From the NCBI GenBank assembly GCA_025200525.1, contig CM045763.1, forward strand, positions 61,453,018 to 61,517,017: 64,000 bases of DNA, read 5' to 3'. Below the pieces are notes generated by a model, which had not been told where the DNA came from, made no database searches, and worked only from the letters and a program-made list of their open reading frames with translations. Shown in pieces: positions 33,350 to 44,733 of the stretch (position 1 is the first letter of the stretch; every line of letters begins with the position of its first letter). This stretch comes from Camellia lanceoleosa. Its lineage: Eukaryota; Streptophyta; Magnoliopsida; Ericales; Theaceae. A program made the translations under genes and the position numbers.

Positions 33350-35763
33350 TGTAATAACCCTCACCACTGATTACTGGTTAACCATTGATTACTGCTAAAC
33401 TGAGACTGATTATGATAAGTAATTGAATCGACTGAAATACTGAACTGACTGATTGAATGTACTAGTTTAAATGCATTTCTATCTGTTTGACTGTTAAATT
33501 ATCTTTCCATGTTTTATGCTTTAAATTGCAAATTGAAGGCCTTGTCGGCGGCCGAATCTGAAAGTGATCGATGTTTTATGATCATTAGAATTTATGTGAT
33601 TTTATGGCATATTTAATTAAAATGTGATTTGGTATGATTAAATTAGATTAAATATTGATAAATTGCACCACTTGGACTTATTTACCAATTTGCCACATTA
33701 GTGGCCCACTACATAGGACACATTGAGATTTGTTTTCACCTCATTTCATTACATTTCATCAGCTATTTCTTGAGCTATAGTCGACTAGAGAGAGTGAGTG
33801 AGAGGAAAACTTGATTTCAACAATTTTAGCTTGGGGACTTGAAGGAATTGAAGGATAAGTGCATAATTAAGCTTCCATACTTGTAACTGAGGACCTAAGG
33901 TAGGAGAAATCTCTTCTTAATTGTGTATTTGAGTTGATTCTTGCATGATCCATGAGAAATTAGAGATTCTAGCCAAGAGTTAGTTCAAAATGTTGAATTG
34001 TAGCATAAATCATGCATGCATGTTGCCATTCTTGAGTTTTGAAGTTATGGTTCATGAAATTCCACATGCATGTCCATATTTTTGCATTGGACCATAAGTT
34101 CATCTTGTTTTTGGAGAAATTGGCTCATTTGAGCATGTCTTTGAAGCTTAAAGTTGTTTAAATTCATGTATGTTGCATGTTTATCACGTTCTTGAATTTT
34201 GAGTTGAAGATTGTGTTTAATTGAACTACCCTTGGGCTTTGATTTTACAAATTGGTCTTTGAATCATGTAATACTATGAGTTTTGAAGTGTTTTCCAGAA
34301 AATTAGCCCAAGAGGATTGAATTTGGTGCATTAAAACTTGGTTTTGAGCTTGAGGTTCAAATCTGGAATTTTCAGAATTTGGACTCACGCTCGAGCGGGA
34401 AAATTGGCGCTCGAGCGTGGAATTCGTGCTCCCAGCACTTTGCATTGTTTTGCATTCCGCTCGAGCGGGGTTTTGTGTCACACGATCGAGCAGGTGTCGA
34501 GCGCCCATCGAGCGTGATTTTTGCACATCCAGTACTTTTGCCATGTTTTGCAATCCGCTCGAGCGGGGAAAGTGACGCTCGAGCGGGGAACCTTTGTCTG
34601 CATGTCCGCTCAAGCGGGGGAAAGCCACGCTCGAGCGGGACCCTGTTTTTCTAAAAATTCTGAAAATGTTTTTAAAGTGCATCTTTGCATCCTCATTCCA
34701 TCTTAGGCATTCTTAGGTCTAGTTTAAGACATCTTAATGAGGATATAGATGTAGAACCGCACCGAGTCTAAGTAGGGACTAAGTCTTTGATTCTCGAATG
34801 TGAACTTAGTGTGTGTTCATCCTGTAAACTGTGTAGGGTTGGCATCTGAGGATGCGCTCTAGCTTATCCGTAGCCCAGAATTCTGTGAGTAACAACTGTG
34901 TAAAGATATGTTCAAATATAAATATCTTCTGAATGGTTAAACTTTACTGTTTCTGAATTGATACTGTTAACTGAATGAATGTATGTCCTCTATTCTGAAT
35001 TGTATTGTGGCATCTATAGCAACTACTGTTACTGTTACTACTACTGTTACAGAGATCTCTGTTAGTTTCTATCTTGGAACTTCTGTTTACTGTTATGATG
35101 GCCATCATTGACTGCTAGGTCTTTCAAGACCTACTGTTTACTGTACTATTATGCTAATGGATGTATCACATATGACTATTATGACTGAATGACTAATATA
35201 CTGAATCAATTGACTGTTTTCAATACTGGAAGGACATTCATTCTTAACCTCTTTACGCATTATGTTATTCGCTGGGTTTTAGCTCACTGTTTATATATAT
35301 ATATATATATATGTAGGTGTCCAAGCACCAGACCGGAGCTAGGAGCGTGGGTTAGACTCCCTTTTGCCAAAGCCAACCACTGTGCCTCACTGTGAGGTTC
35401 CGAGCCCGTTCAAGCTACGGCTTTGGGGTGTTTTAATTTCCCCCATCTGTCTCTGTATCTATTTTGTAATACTGCATCGACTGATAGCACTGTACTGTAC
35501 TGTCTTAATAGGGATTAAGTTCCTGACTTGGATGATTGTAAATGCTATACATACTGTTTTGGTACTGATAGTATATATGTTATGAAAAGTCTTTTTGCAT
35601 ACAAACTATCACAGCTCATTGGACATTGTTTAATTACTGTTTTGGCTTTCGCCATGCCCCTATACTCTGTAATACTGTCTTACTGTTAAGCAGGCCTTCG
35701 GTAATCACGGATTACTGGCCGGTTACGGTGCTAAACCCATAGGGATGGATTTGGGTCGTGACA
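33350..35763 (+). mobile_element. Solo LTR of a Tekay-like chromovirus nested in the Tat-like solo LTR
   Basis: It begins TGTAATAACCCTCACC and ends GGGTCGTGACA, flanked by TTTAT at 33345-33349 and 35764-35768. It is 2414 bp. It matches, in opposite orientation, the LTRs of the full element at 44734-54035, including AAACCCATAGGG...GGGTCGTGACA and the GCTCGAGCG cluster. No internal domain remains. Confidence 0.92.
34384..34640. repeat. Cluster of CGCTCGAGCG palindromes in the Tekay-like solo LTR
   Basis: At least nine full or nearly full copies of GCTCGAGCG occur in about 250 bp, some in pairs such as GACGCTCGAGCGGGG. A smaller cluster remains in the right LTR of the full element (about 52760-52965). 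Confidence 0.85.
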
Positions 35764-35799
35764 TTTATGGACCAAGCCTTGTTGACTTTGCCTGGAAGG

Positions 35800-36380
35800 A
35801 GAGAGAGGTCTGTAGACCACTTTTTCCTCTTGGAGATTAGTTTTCGGTTTCCGGAGCCTTCGGCCGCACGCTTTGTCTCGGGACCGCTTAACGTTCTCCT
35901 TTTGGCTTGGTTTTTGAACCATGCCTTGTTGCCTTGGTCTAGAGAGACACAGAGGTCTTGTAGACCACTTTTTGTGGCCGTAGACCACTTTTCCTCCCGT
36001 AGACCACTTTTGGTGCCCGTAGACTAGTTTTCGAGGTTTTCGGCTGCGTGCCTTAACCCGTGAACTCTTGTCTTGCATCCTTTTTGGTTTGTTTTTGGCA
36101 CAAACCTTGTTTTCTTTGCTTGGAGGGTGGAATAAGGGTTGTAGACCAATTTCTTTTCCTGAAAACCACTTTTCTTCCTCGCTGGCCAGTTTTCTGGTCG
36201 GTCAACTGGCCTTAGTAGTCTTTGGACCACCAAAAGTGGTCGGCAGCCATGCCACCACCTTGTTTTTTTGGTGCAAACCACCTCTCCCCCTGGCCGACCA
36301 CTTGGTCTTCTTGCAGACCACTTTCACTGGTCGGTTGACCAGTGTAAGTAGTTGGCCGACCACTTCAACTAGTTGGCAGC
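35800..36380. repeat. GTAGACCACTTTT / AAAAGTGGTC repeats in the Tat-like solo LTR
   Basis: The unit GTAGACCACTTTT recurs at about 35815, 35956, 35977 and 35998, and related GACCACTTT/AAGTGGTC motifs continue in both orientations to 36380. The same motif returns at 39200-39300, 42460-42600, 44160-44260 and in the LTR near 54600. Confidence 0.75.
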
Positions 36381-36496
36381 TTTCTTGCAGTTTCCTGCAG
36401 ATATTTTCTTGCCAACTGTGACAGCTGGTGAGCACAGAAACCATCTATGGAGGGATTGCATCTAGCTTCAAGCTTGTTCAACAAGCTTGAGGCTTG

Positions 36497-36508
36497 GTTT
36501 TCTATATA
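36497..36508 (+). promoter_or_regulatory. TATA box of the Tat-like solo LTR
   Basis: GTTTTCTATATAAGGGAGG lies in the LTR upstream of the expected transcription start. Equivalent boxes occur in the sister LTRs (CTATATATACATG near 42690, CTATATAAACC near 54795). Confidence 0.6.
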
Positions 36509-37199
36509 AGGGAGGCCTTTTCTCTCTTCTCCAAGTTCAGAAAAATTGCTTGAGACTATACATACATCTTTATCTCTATAATTCCTCCTTTCTCTCATAT
36601 TTGTGCTTAATAGTGCCTTTTCATCACACTTTTGCACACAAACATATAGTGAAACACCACACTCTTGTTGCTGAGACATCTTAAAGCTGGTTTTGTGTTT
36701 TTTGGACTGATTTTGATCCAAAAGGTTGTTGGAGTTACTTCCTTGAAGTTGTTCTACAAGGGTAAGTCTCTAACCCCTTTAAAGCTTTGTTTTGATTAAG
36801 CTTTTGGCCCCATTTGCATGATGTTTTAGGCCTAACTTTAAACTACAAAAACTTCTGATTTTTGGTGCTTAACATGTTTGTTTGATGCTTCCTTGGTGTT
36901 GGAGGTGATCTACTCCCTTGCATGCCCTATTTGCTAGGCGTTTGAGCCATTTCTTTGAGCCTTTGTGATCACCTTTATTTGGCCTTTCTGCCACTGAATT
37001 CCAGAGGAATTTTAGTGGTGGAAACTTGGTTTTGAGACCTCAAATGGGTGGGGGTTGTCCCCCCTCCTCTTCTCTTGTATGCTTGTGTTGATGGCTCATC
37101 AAAAGAGCATGTAGTTCTACCTTCTTGAGGCTTTGTTTGAGTACTTTTTTGTGACCTTTTAGATCTTCCATGACTCTATTTTTGGCTATCTTGGTCATC

Positions 37200-38720
37200 T
37201 CTTGCATGCTTCTTGTATGTGTAGTGTAATCCTACTTGTAGCTCATCAAAGTGGCATGTTTGCTAAGCTTGTTTTGGGTCTATCTCAGTAGGTTTTTGGT
37301 ATTGTTTTAGCATGCTATAGCTCTGTCTAGACTTGGTTTGATAGTCTCTTGCATGCTTCACACACTTGTAGTGCAATCTTGCATACTAGCCTAACATGCA
37401 TCATGCTTTTGACCATCATTCTAGCATGCTTTTGGCTCTATTGAAGGAAGCTTTTCCTCATGTTTTACCATGCTTAAGCTCTATTTGATGTTGTTTTGGT
37501 CATGCGTGCCTTGCTTTGTATAGCCATAGTGCATTCTAGCTCACTAGTTTTGAGTTTCCAAGCCACTAACATGCATTGCTTGGGCTATTTGCATGACTTA
37601 GAATCATTTGGTATGTGATTTCAGTGCATGTAATGTGGTCATGTCCTCACATCTTTCACTCATTCAATGCTTTGAAGGGTTGGTGCTTTATGCTTTCAAT
37701 ATGAGCCCTTATGTGTGCCATCTTGCCTAGGCTTTTGGGTTACCATTTCAGTGTGTTTTGGGTCATATTTTGCCATGATGCAACTCTGTTTTTGGTTGGT
37801 TAGAGCATCCCTCATTTGTTTCTTACACTTGTAGTGTAAGTCCTCTTTGCTAGCCTTGTATACCTAATGAGTGGGCTTGTTATTCTAGTATGTGTTGACT
37901 TGGTATTAGCCCATTTTTGGTGTTATTTTGACGTGCCATAACTCTGATTTTTATTGGTAAAGTTATCTCATGCTTGGTTTTGGTAGGTGTAGTATAACCT
38001 TCTTTATTGGCCTTGCATATTCCATGCTTTATGCCCTTCATGTTAGCATGTGTTAGCTCTAGTCCATACATGTGTTAGCATCATTTTGACATGCTCTAGG
38101 ATTGTTTTGGATGTTCTTGGCCTTTTGGTTCATGTATTGCATAGCTATAGTACAAGTGCCTATGTTAGTTTCAAGCTTTGAGCCTCCTAGTATGCATTGT
38201 GTGTGACATGTGCATGATTTGGCATCATTTCACATGTTATTTCAGAGCATATAGCATTGTCATATTCTCATGCATATCACTCTTTAATTGTGGTTGAAGG
38301 GTTATGCATTGTTGCCTTGTTTGTGGCCTAATATGTATGCTTGCATGCCTAGGCTTTTGAGCTCCCATCTCAGCATGTTTTGGTATTTGTTTTGACCTGC
38401 TTGAGCTCTGTCCATGGTTAGTTCAGTCATTTGTGCCATGTATTGCATGCCTCTTGTGTAGTCCCTCTTGGTAGCTTTGTGCCTTAGGCCTCCTAGCATG
38501 CTATGCTTATGTTGTTTGGATGATTTGGCATCATTTCATACATGATTTCAGTGCTTATAGTGTGGCTACACTCTTATATTTGTCACTCCTTGAGCACTTT
38601 TGAGAGTTGTGCTCTTATGCTTAATTGGTGAGTCAATGCATGAGCATTCATTTTCTAGCCTTTCATGCTATCTTTTAAGAGTGTTTTGGCCATTGTCTTG
38701 GCATGTATGAAGTCTTTTTG
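37200..38720. repeat. Diverged tandem repeats in the Tat-like solo LTR
   Basis: A block with the order TAT/CATGCATTG...TGCATGA, TTTGGCATCATTT, GATTTCAGTGC, TGTGG(T/C), CACTC, then GAAGGGTT or similar recurs at about 37570, 38190 and 38500. Between them are repeated phrases such as CTTGTAGTG(T/C)AA and TTTTGGCATG. This array is absent as such from the LTR at 44415-57838. Confidence 0.6.
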
Positions 38721-40813
38721 GGGTTGTTTTGGTACATGGAGTATTGCATTACATAGTCCTTACATTGTGTCCTTCATTAGCCTTCATGCTTAAGGACTCC
38801 AACTTGCCATGCTCATGTTGCATTGCATTGTATTTCCATGTTGTTGCATTGCATTGTGTTTGGATAGGGTGTTAATCCAAACACGAGAAACGAGGGACGC
38901 TTCATATTTGAAGTGATGAAACGTGCCTTATTTCTCGGTCGCCGACCCTCTTAATTATGCATGATAGAGGTTAAGGCCTTTATGTGTTATTTGTGCATTC
39001 ATTTACATTGAATTGTGCAATCTTGGCTTCTCGGCCACCGTGCATTGCGATGCTCGGTTGGTGGCCTGAGAGTCGAGAACCAAACCCCCTTGAGCTTAAG
39101 AAATGATAGGGAGGGTGATCGTGCACACATATCTTGCAAATACATTGCTGTGCTCATTTTTGTTCTCTGTTGCAGCAAATTGGAGTTGTGTAGAATTTTC
39201 TGGTCGACCGACCAGTAAAAGTGGCTGGCCGACCACTTTTTTTGGTCTACAGCAAACTTAAGTGGTCGGCAGGTGGTGTACACCACCATCAACTGGTCGA
39301 CAGCCCTCCTGGAGGTGCCCATAATGGAGTAGAAGCTATTTGGAGCTTTGTGTAGTGTCCTGAAAACAAATGCAAATAGAGGCGAGTTGGGGCATAGCGA
39401 TGGATTTCCGAGCGAAGCGATCGAGCATGCATGCGCTTTTGCCCCGAGGTCCCTTTTAACTGCTTTGTTAGCTAGCTTACACTTTGGTTCTGTGCTTAAG
39501 TAGTTAATGCTTTTAGCTACTCATTTGTATTTAATTAGCTAGTGTAGTTAGCTAATTAGCTTGTTTTGTAATAATTCGTTAACTTGTTAGTTAAATTAGT
39601 TTAATTAGCTTAGATTAGCTAGTTAGCTTATTATTCGGACCCTCCATCGAGAGGGCACAACTGTTGTAATAAGTGTGCGTGTGTGTGATGCATGTTTTCT
39701 AACCCCCATTTCTTTCTCCCTTTTACTTAACAGCTTTCGATGGTTAGTTTAGGGTCATTTTCAATTAGCATCCTTATGCTTCGTATGCGTGCATCATTCA
39801 TTTGTCTTGCATGCACTGGGCTCGGCGCATCATTCAAACTATATTGCACTTCAATACACTTTCTTGAATACGTGTTAAACAACATATTATCAAGTGTTGC
39901 ATTCATATGTCATTCTAGATAGCTGAGCCTATTTTAGTTGCATTTTGCATATGTTGCATTAGGCATCGTTGACATAGCTAGGATCATGCATTGATTACTA
40001 ACTAGCTTCTTTTTTGGCTCGGAGTACATTGTGGGTATTTATGCTTTAGCATCCTTGCATGAGTGTGAGTGTTGCCATGATAGCATGCTTGCCATGAGGC
40101 TATTTGCTTAATTGATATAACTGCATGAATGCCTGTGGATGAAGGTTTGATTGCTTGAATTGGAACAATTCATTAAAATGCGAGTTTTAAGCCTACTTTG
40201 CGGAGTGACAAAATCATGTTTTCTAAGCCCGCCTGAGGGTGGCAAATCTGCGTCTTAGCCTACTTGCGAGTAGCAACTTCAAACCATTTTCAAACAAACA
40301 AAAGATGTTTTGTTCCAATTTAGGCGATCTAGTTTATACTTGTATGCTGCGCGCATCACGTAGTAAGATTAGCTAATAAATCGGAATAAGAACACATGTA
40401 TTTTCAAAAACAACATATCATGTTAGTAAAGGTCAATCCTTTGATCGGGCGAGCGGGGGTGTTCATTATATGTCCTTTCCCTCTCGTACCCAAGTTCCCG
40501 AGCCGAGGCAACTTTGGTGATGACAGACATGTGGCCTTAGGCACGAGTCAGGGTTTCCTAATTTTTTTCAAAAATAAAATATTTAGGTGGCGACTCGGAA
40601 ATCTGGCAAAGCAGTCCATGTTTGGCATTTCTTGATTAAAATCGATTTTCTAAAACGATTTGCCGGATTTGAACTCTTTGGTGATTTATCAGTCTCACAT
40701 TGCACTTTGTGAGATTAGATTCAGAACCGTGACATGAGTCCAAACTGTAGTAGCTAAGAACAACGATTTGCGCCCTCATGCGCGGAGTAGGGTTTCGGGC
40801 GGTGTACATTACT

Positions 40814-41859
40814 TTGTGTTCGAAACTCTATGTTTCTCCATTATTGTAAGTCGAAACCTTGTTTATGTCCAGTCAATTTTGTTACAAACATATTCTTCAA
40901 AGGTGGGTTTGGTTTTATTTGGATTGGTAGAATGGTGAAATTGTATATATTGTTAATCATAGTAATAATGATAAAGATGGTGATGAAGATGAGGATGTAG
41001 TTGATTTTTTTTTTTAATTTTTTTTAGAGTGATTTAGTTTTTTTAGATTTCTAATTCTATTATTGCCACTGTTTATATTTTTTTGTCAATCAGGGTGAAT
41101 GTTCACATTTCACATTATTTGAAAGTTTAAGAAATAAGTGTTGAAATATAGATATGATATAATTATATATTTTGCAAGATATGAATGCTCACATATTATT
41201 GGTTATTTGTCACTATACTTGTTATTTGAACAATCATTTTTTGTTACCATTAAACTATTGAAATAATCATTCTTTTTTTTTTCAATTTTGTTTCATGTTG
41301 TAGTGTGAATATTCATATTGGTATGAATTTAGTTTTGGAGAATTTTTTTTAAGGTCCCTAATAATAGTAATTTAGAGGATAAAGGACACAAAAAAAGGAG
41401 TGATGCATCAGGTCCCTCGACTATATTGCGTGCATTTTTAATTATTTTATGGACCAAAATATGCTTCACAAATCAACATAGAAATTAAACTAGATTCCGA
41501 CAATTGAGTTCTATTCCAAACATCCAACCATCTTCACGAGCAAGAGAATAGCAGAATTAGGGTTTCAATATCATCTTCACCATCGACATTAGAGTTTCAT
41601 TATCTTCTACAAAAATCTTTCCCATTCCTTCCTCACAAATTTCTCTAATCCCGTTTTCACTGTTCATTGTCATCTCAGTTCATTTTCATCACATTGCATC
41701 TTCGTTATAGAGCATATCAGTTTGTAATTAGTGTTTCATCCTAACTCTGGTAAGTTTTTCTAGAATCTAACGAGTTTTTCTCTGAAAACATAGTTAATTG
41801 CATTTTATATTAACGTTCCATTAATTAGTGTTTCAATTTCGTAATAAAAAGCTACATAA
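40814..41859. other. Spacer between the solo LTR and the third Tat-like LTR
   Basis: AT-rich sequence, probably the original insertion locus. It continues the sense of the DNA left of 33193 after the TTACT duplication. No gene was seen. Confidence 0.5.
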
Positions 41860-44414
41860 TATAGACACCTCATTTTTTACCGCCTTTAAGACTTGGGCGC
41901 CTCAGGTTGATCACTCAGTGATGAAAGTTACGCTTTGCAATCGTTCGATTTCTTTAGCAAGAAGAGTTTCTAAATCCCAACCTTGCACCCTATTTTGGAC
42001 CAAAACCATTTTAGACCAAAACTATTTTAGACCTTAAAACCCTCTCTTTCAAAATATTTTTAAAAATGTTTTCATGATGTTCTGAGGCTCGCATTTAATT
42101 AAAAATTGCGCTTTTCGGTAAACTGAGTAAGGATAAAGTGGAAATAACTAGAAGAGATGTGAATTTTTTGAAAAATCTTTAAAAACATCTTATTTAGAGC
42201 TTTGGAGTTCAATAAAATAGGAGAGAGAAGAAAACCCGTTAGGGGAAAGGTTAGGCATCAATCCGTTAGGACGAAACTGAACAGTTTTCACTAAAATAGG
42301 CATATCTCTTTGCACACTTAGAATTTAGGTGGAAGGCCACTTCCATTGGAAATTAGACTTTCGAAGCTTTAATTTGGACTCAAGAGTGACCTAAAACCAA
42401 GTTTAGATGAGGAAGATATGCCCATTTGAAATCAGGCCTAAAAACAAATTTTTGTGGCCGACCACTTTAGTGGCCTGCCGGCTAGTAATGAATTTTTTTT
42501 GCCTTTTTTTGAGTAGATTGACCCACTTTTGGGAGGGTGCCGTCAACTAATGTGTCTTTCCGTCCATCATTAGTGGCTTGCCGGCCACAAGTGTCAAAAA
42601 GTAGATTTTTTGCAGATATTTTCCTCCAGCTGTTTCCATACTGCTCTAGCTGTTTCTAAATAGATATTTTCGACCTAAGGCTCTTGTTTTCTATATATAC
42701 ATGACCTATCTCTCATATTTCCAGGTTAGAAAAATTTTGGGAACAAAATATCCTCTTTTTCTACAATTCTTTCTCTCTCTCTTGCAAGTTTGTGCATAGT
42801 AGTTTAGATACACCATACTTTTGCCTACACCTCCTTAACCAAAGTGGCTCATCTTTGAGCTGAGGTTCCTTGAGGACTTACTGGAGCTCTAGAAGGTGGT
42901 TTTGGCTTGAATTGTTGCCTAGAGTTGGTCTTCGCTTCAAGAGGTATAATACTTGCCCTTTTACCTTGCTTTGTATACTTGTTTTTCTATCTTTTCTCAC
43001 TGATTTTGGGCTATAAAAAAACTCTGTTTTGGTGGGCTAAAATTGGTGGTTTTAGGCCATTTAAGGTTAGGGGATGGCTCACTCTTTTTTATTCCTTATT
43101 TGTAAGGCCTTTCCACTTTTGTTTCCCATTTTCAAGCCATCTTTTTTTTGGGCTTTTGAACACTGAATTTCAAAGTATTTTCAGTGGTGAAAATCATCTT
43201 TTGAAATCTAAATTTGGAGGGGTTAGCCTCCCCTCCTTGTGTTTTGTTTGCTAGCATAGATAGCTCTACATGTTAGCTTAGATAGCTCTATGTATTAGCT
43301 CATTTTTCTAGCCATTTATAGCTTAATTCCAGCATATTTTTGGCTCTATTTTGGACTATTTTAACTCTATTTTTGGCTGGTTGTTGCATTTGAGTCTTGT
43401 TTTGCATGCTTCTAGTGTAAATATCCACACAAGCTTGGTATTTTAGGCCTTTAGACACCACTTGTTTGAGTTGATTACATTGTTTTAGTGTTTTTCTCAC
43501 TTAATTTCAGCAAGCATAATCTTTGTAACCTCTCTTATTTCTTGACTCTTTGTTTGCTTTGAGGGTTGTTTCAACCTTAGGATAGTTTAAGCTTGAGATT
43601 GAGGTCCATGCTTAATGGTTTAACCCTCTTTTGGGGGTTCATTATCAACGGCAGGACACCTTTCTCTTGCCTTAAACTATCCCTTGTTTGACACTTCCTT
43701 CTCTTTTAGAGGACTTAACTCACCAATGGACTTAATTGGTTAAAGAATGGAAGGGTAATTAAAATGAGTAACTAAAAGTGGAAACTAAAATTGTGCAAAG
43801 ATAAGAATTTGATTGTGTTTTGATGTGTTCAATCGGATGTTAATTGAACAAAAGGAAAATTGGGGCATTTCATACTCAAAGTGATGAATTGTGCCAAGTT
43901 TCCTAGGTCTCCATTACCCTTGATCATGCATGATAGGGTGAAGGTTGCGAGTCTTGTTTGTGAATTGATTAAACTTGTACACCATGGTTCTTTAGCCAAT
44001 ATGCAATGAAATTGCTTTATTGATGGTCTTTGAACCAAGTGTACCACTTCTTTGAGCTTGTTTTGATGATAAGGAGGGATACATAATACAAACAACCTGT
44101 GAGAATACCATCTCTTTGCTCTGTTGCTCTCTGTTGCAGTAAGAAATGGTGCATCGTCAGTGGCCGGCCGACCACTATCTTTAGCTGGCAGGCCATCAGT
44201 GTTGGATGACAACCTCCTATTGGTGGCCGACCAGCCACCACTTCTGGCCTACCGGCCACTAATGAATTTTGAGCAGAATATTTGTGAAACAAAGTAGAGT
44301 TGATCTAGAGAATAAAAACAGTGCAAGGGTTGTACAATAGAGGCTTTCGAGAGCAAACAATGGACGTTCTTCGGGTGGAAACCGAGCATACATGAGCCTC
44401 CCTCGCTTCCTAGT
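41860..44414 (+). mobile_element. Partial Tat-like LTR, interrupted by the next element
   Basis: TATAGACACCTCATTTTTTACC at the start resembles the TGTAGACACCCCATTTTTGACC opening of the family. Downstream there is a TATA box (near 42690), the CACTGAATTTCAAAG...TTCAGTGGTGAAAA block also seen near 36995, and an AAAATTGGGGCATTTCATAC...CATGATAGGG block equivalent to 38885-38960. It stops abruptly where the next LTR begins, so the rest should lie beyond the right edge. The start position is approximate. Confidence 0.68.
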
Positions 44415-44733
44415 GTAGACACCCCATTTTTGACCGACCATAAGACTCAGACGTCACCGATTGAGCGCTTGGTGATGTTGCATATCGTGTTCGTCCAGAG
44501 GTTTCAGAGTCTCGGCCGTGAGCCTTGCCTCTGAACTTCCGGGCTTTTCTGTGCTTTGCCTCGGTTTGCGAACTAGGCTCAGTTTTCTCTGTTTCTCTTC
44601 CCAAAGGGAGGAAGAGGTCTCGTAGATCATCTCTCAGTGGCCGTGGGCTACATTTCGTGGTCGTAAGCCATTTTGCCCATTTAAGAGCCCGGTTCCCGAT
44701 TTTTGGAGCCATCAAGCCGAGTGCCTCGGTTTG

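Larger units (their letters stand above)
33193..40808 (+). mobile_element. Solo LTR of a Tat/Ogre-like retrotransposon (interrupted)
   Basis: It begins TGTAGACCCCCTAATTTTGAC and ends GGCGGTGTACA. The target duplication TTACT is perfect (33188-33192 and 40809-40813). Without the inserted solo LTR it is about 5.2 kb. It has no coding region, PBS or internal domain, so it is a solo LTR left by recombination. Blocks match the LTR at 44415-57838: TTTTGACCGACC near the start, repeated GTAGACCACTTTT units, a TATA box, the AAACGAGG...CGTGCC...CTCGGTCGCCGAC block (about 38885-38950) and ATCGGGCGAGCGGGGGTG (about 40444). Confidence 0.88.

Noticed and set aside
34245..34706. Frames of 61-145 codons across the CTCGAG cluster
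   Set aside because: They arise from the repeated palindromes in a non-coding LTR and have no protein signature.
38840..39060. A conserved gene shared with 56280-56470 and 43830-44040
   Set aside because: The shared blocks are homologous LTR sequence from three Tat-like copies. None has a continuous reading frame.
33193..40808. Possibility that this is a complete Tat-like element
   Set aside because: There is no PBS, gag or pol sequence between the ends, and the TTACT duplication directly flanks a single LTR.
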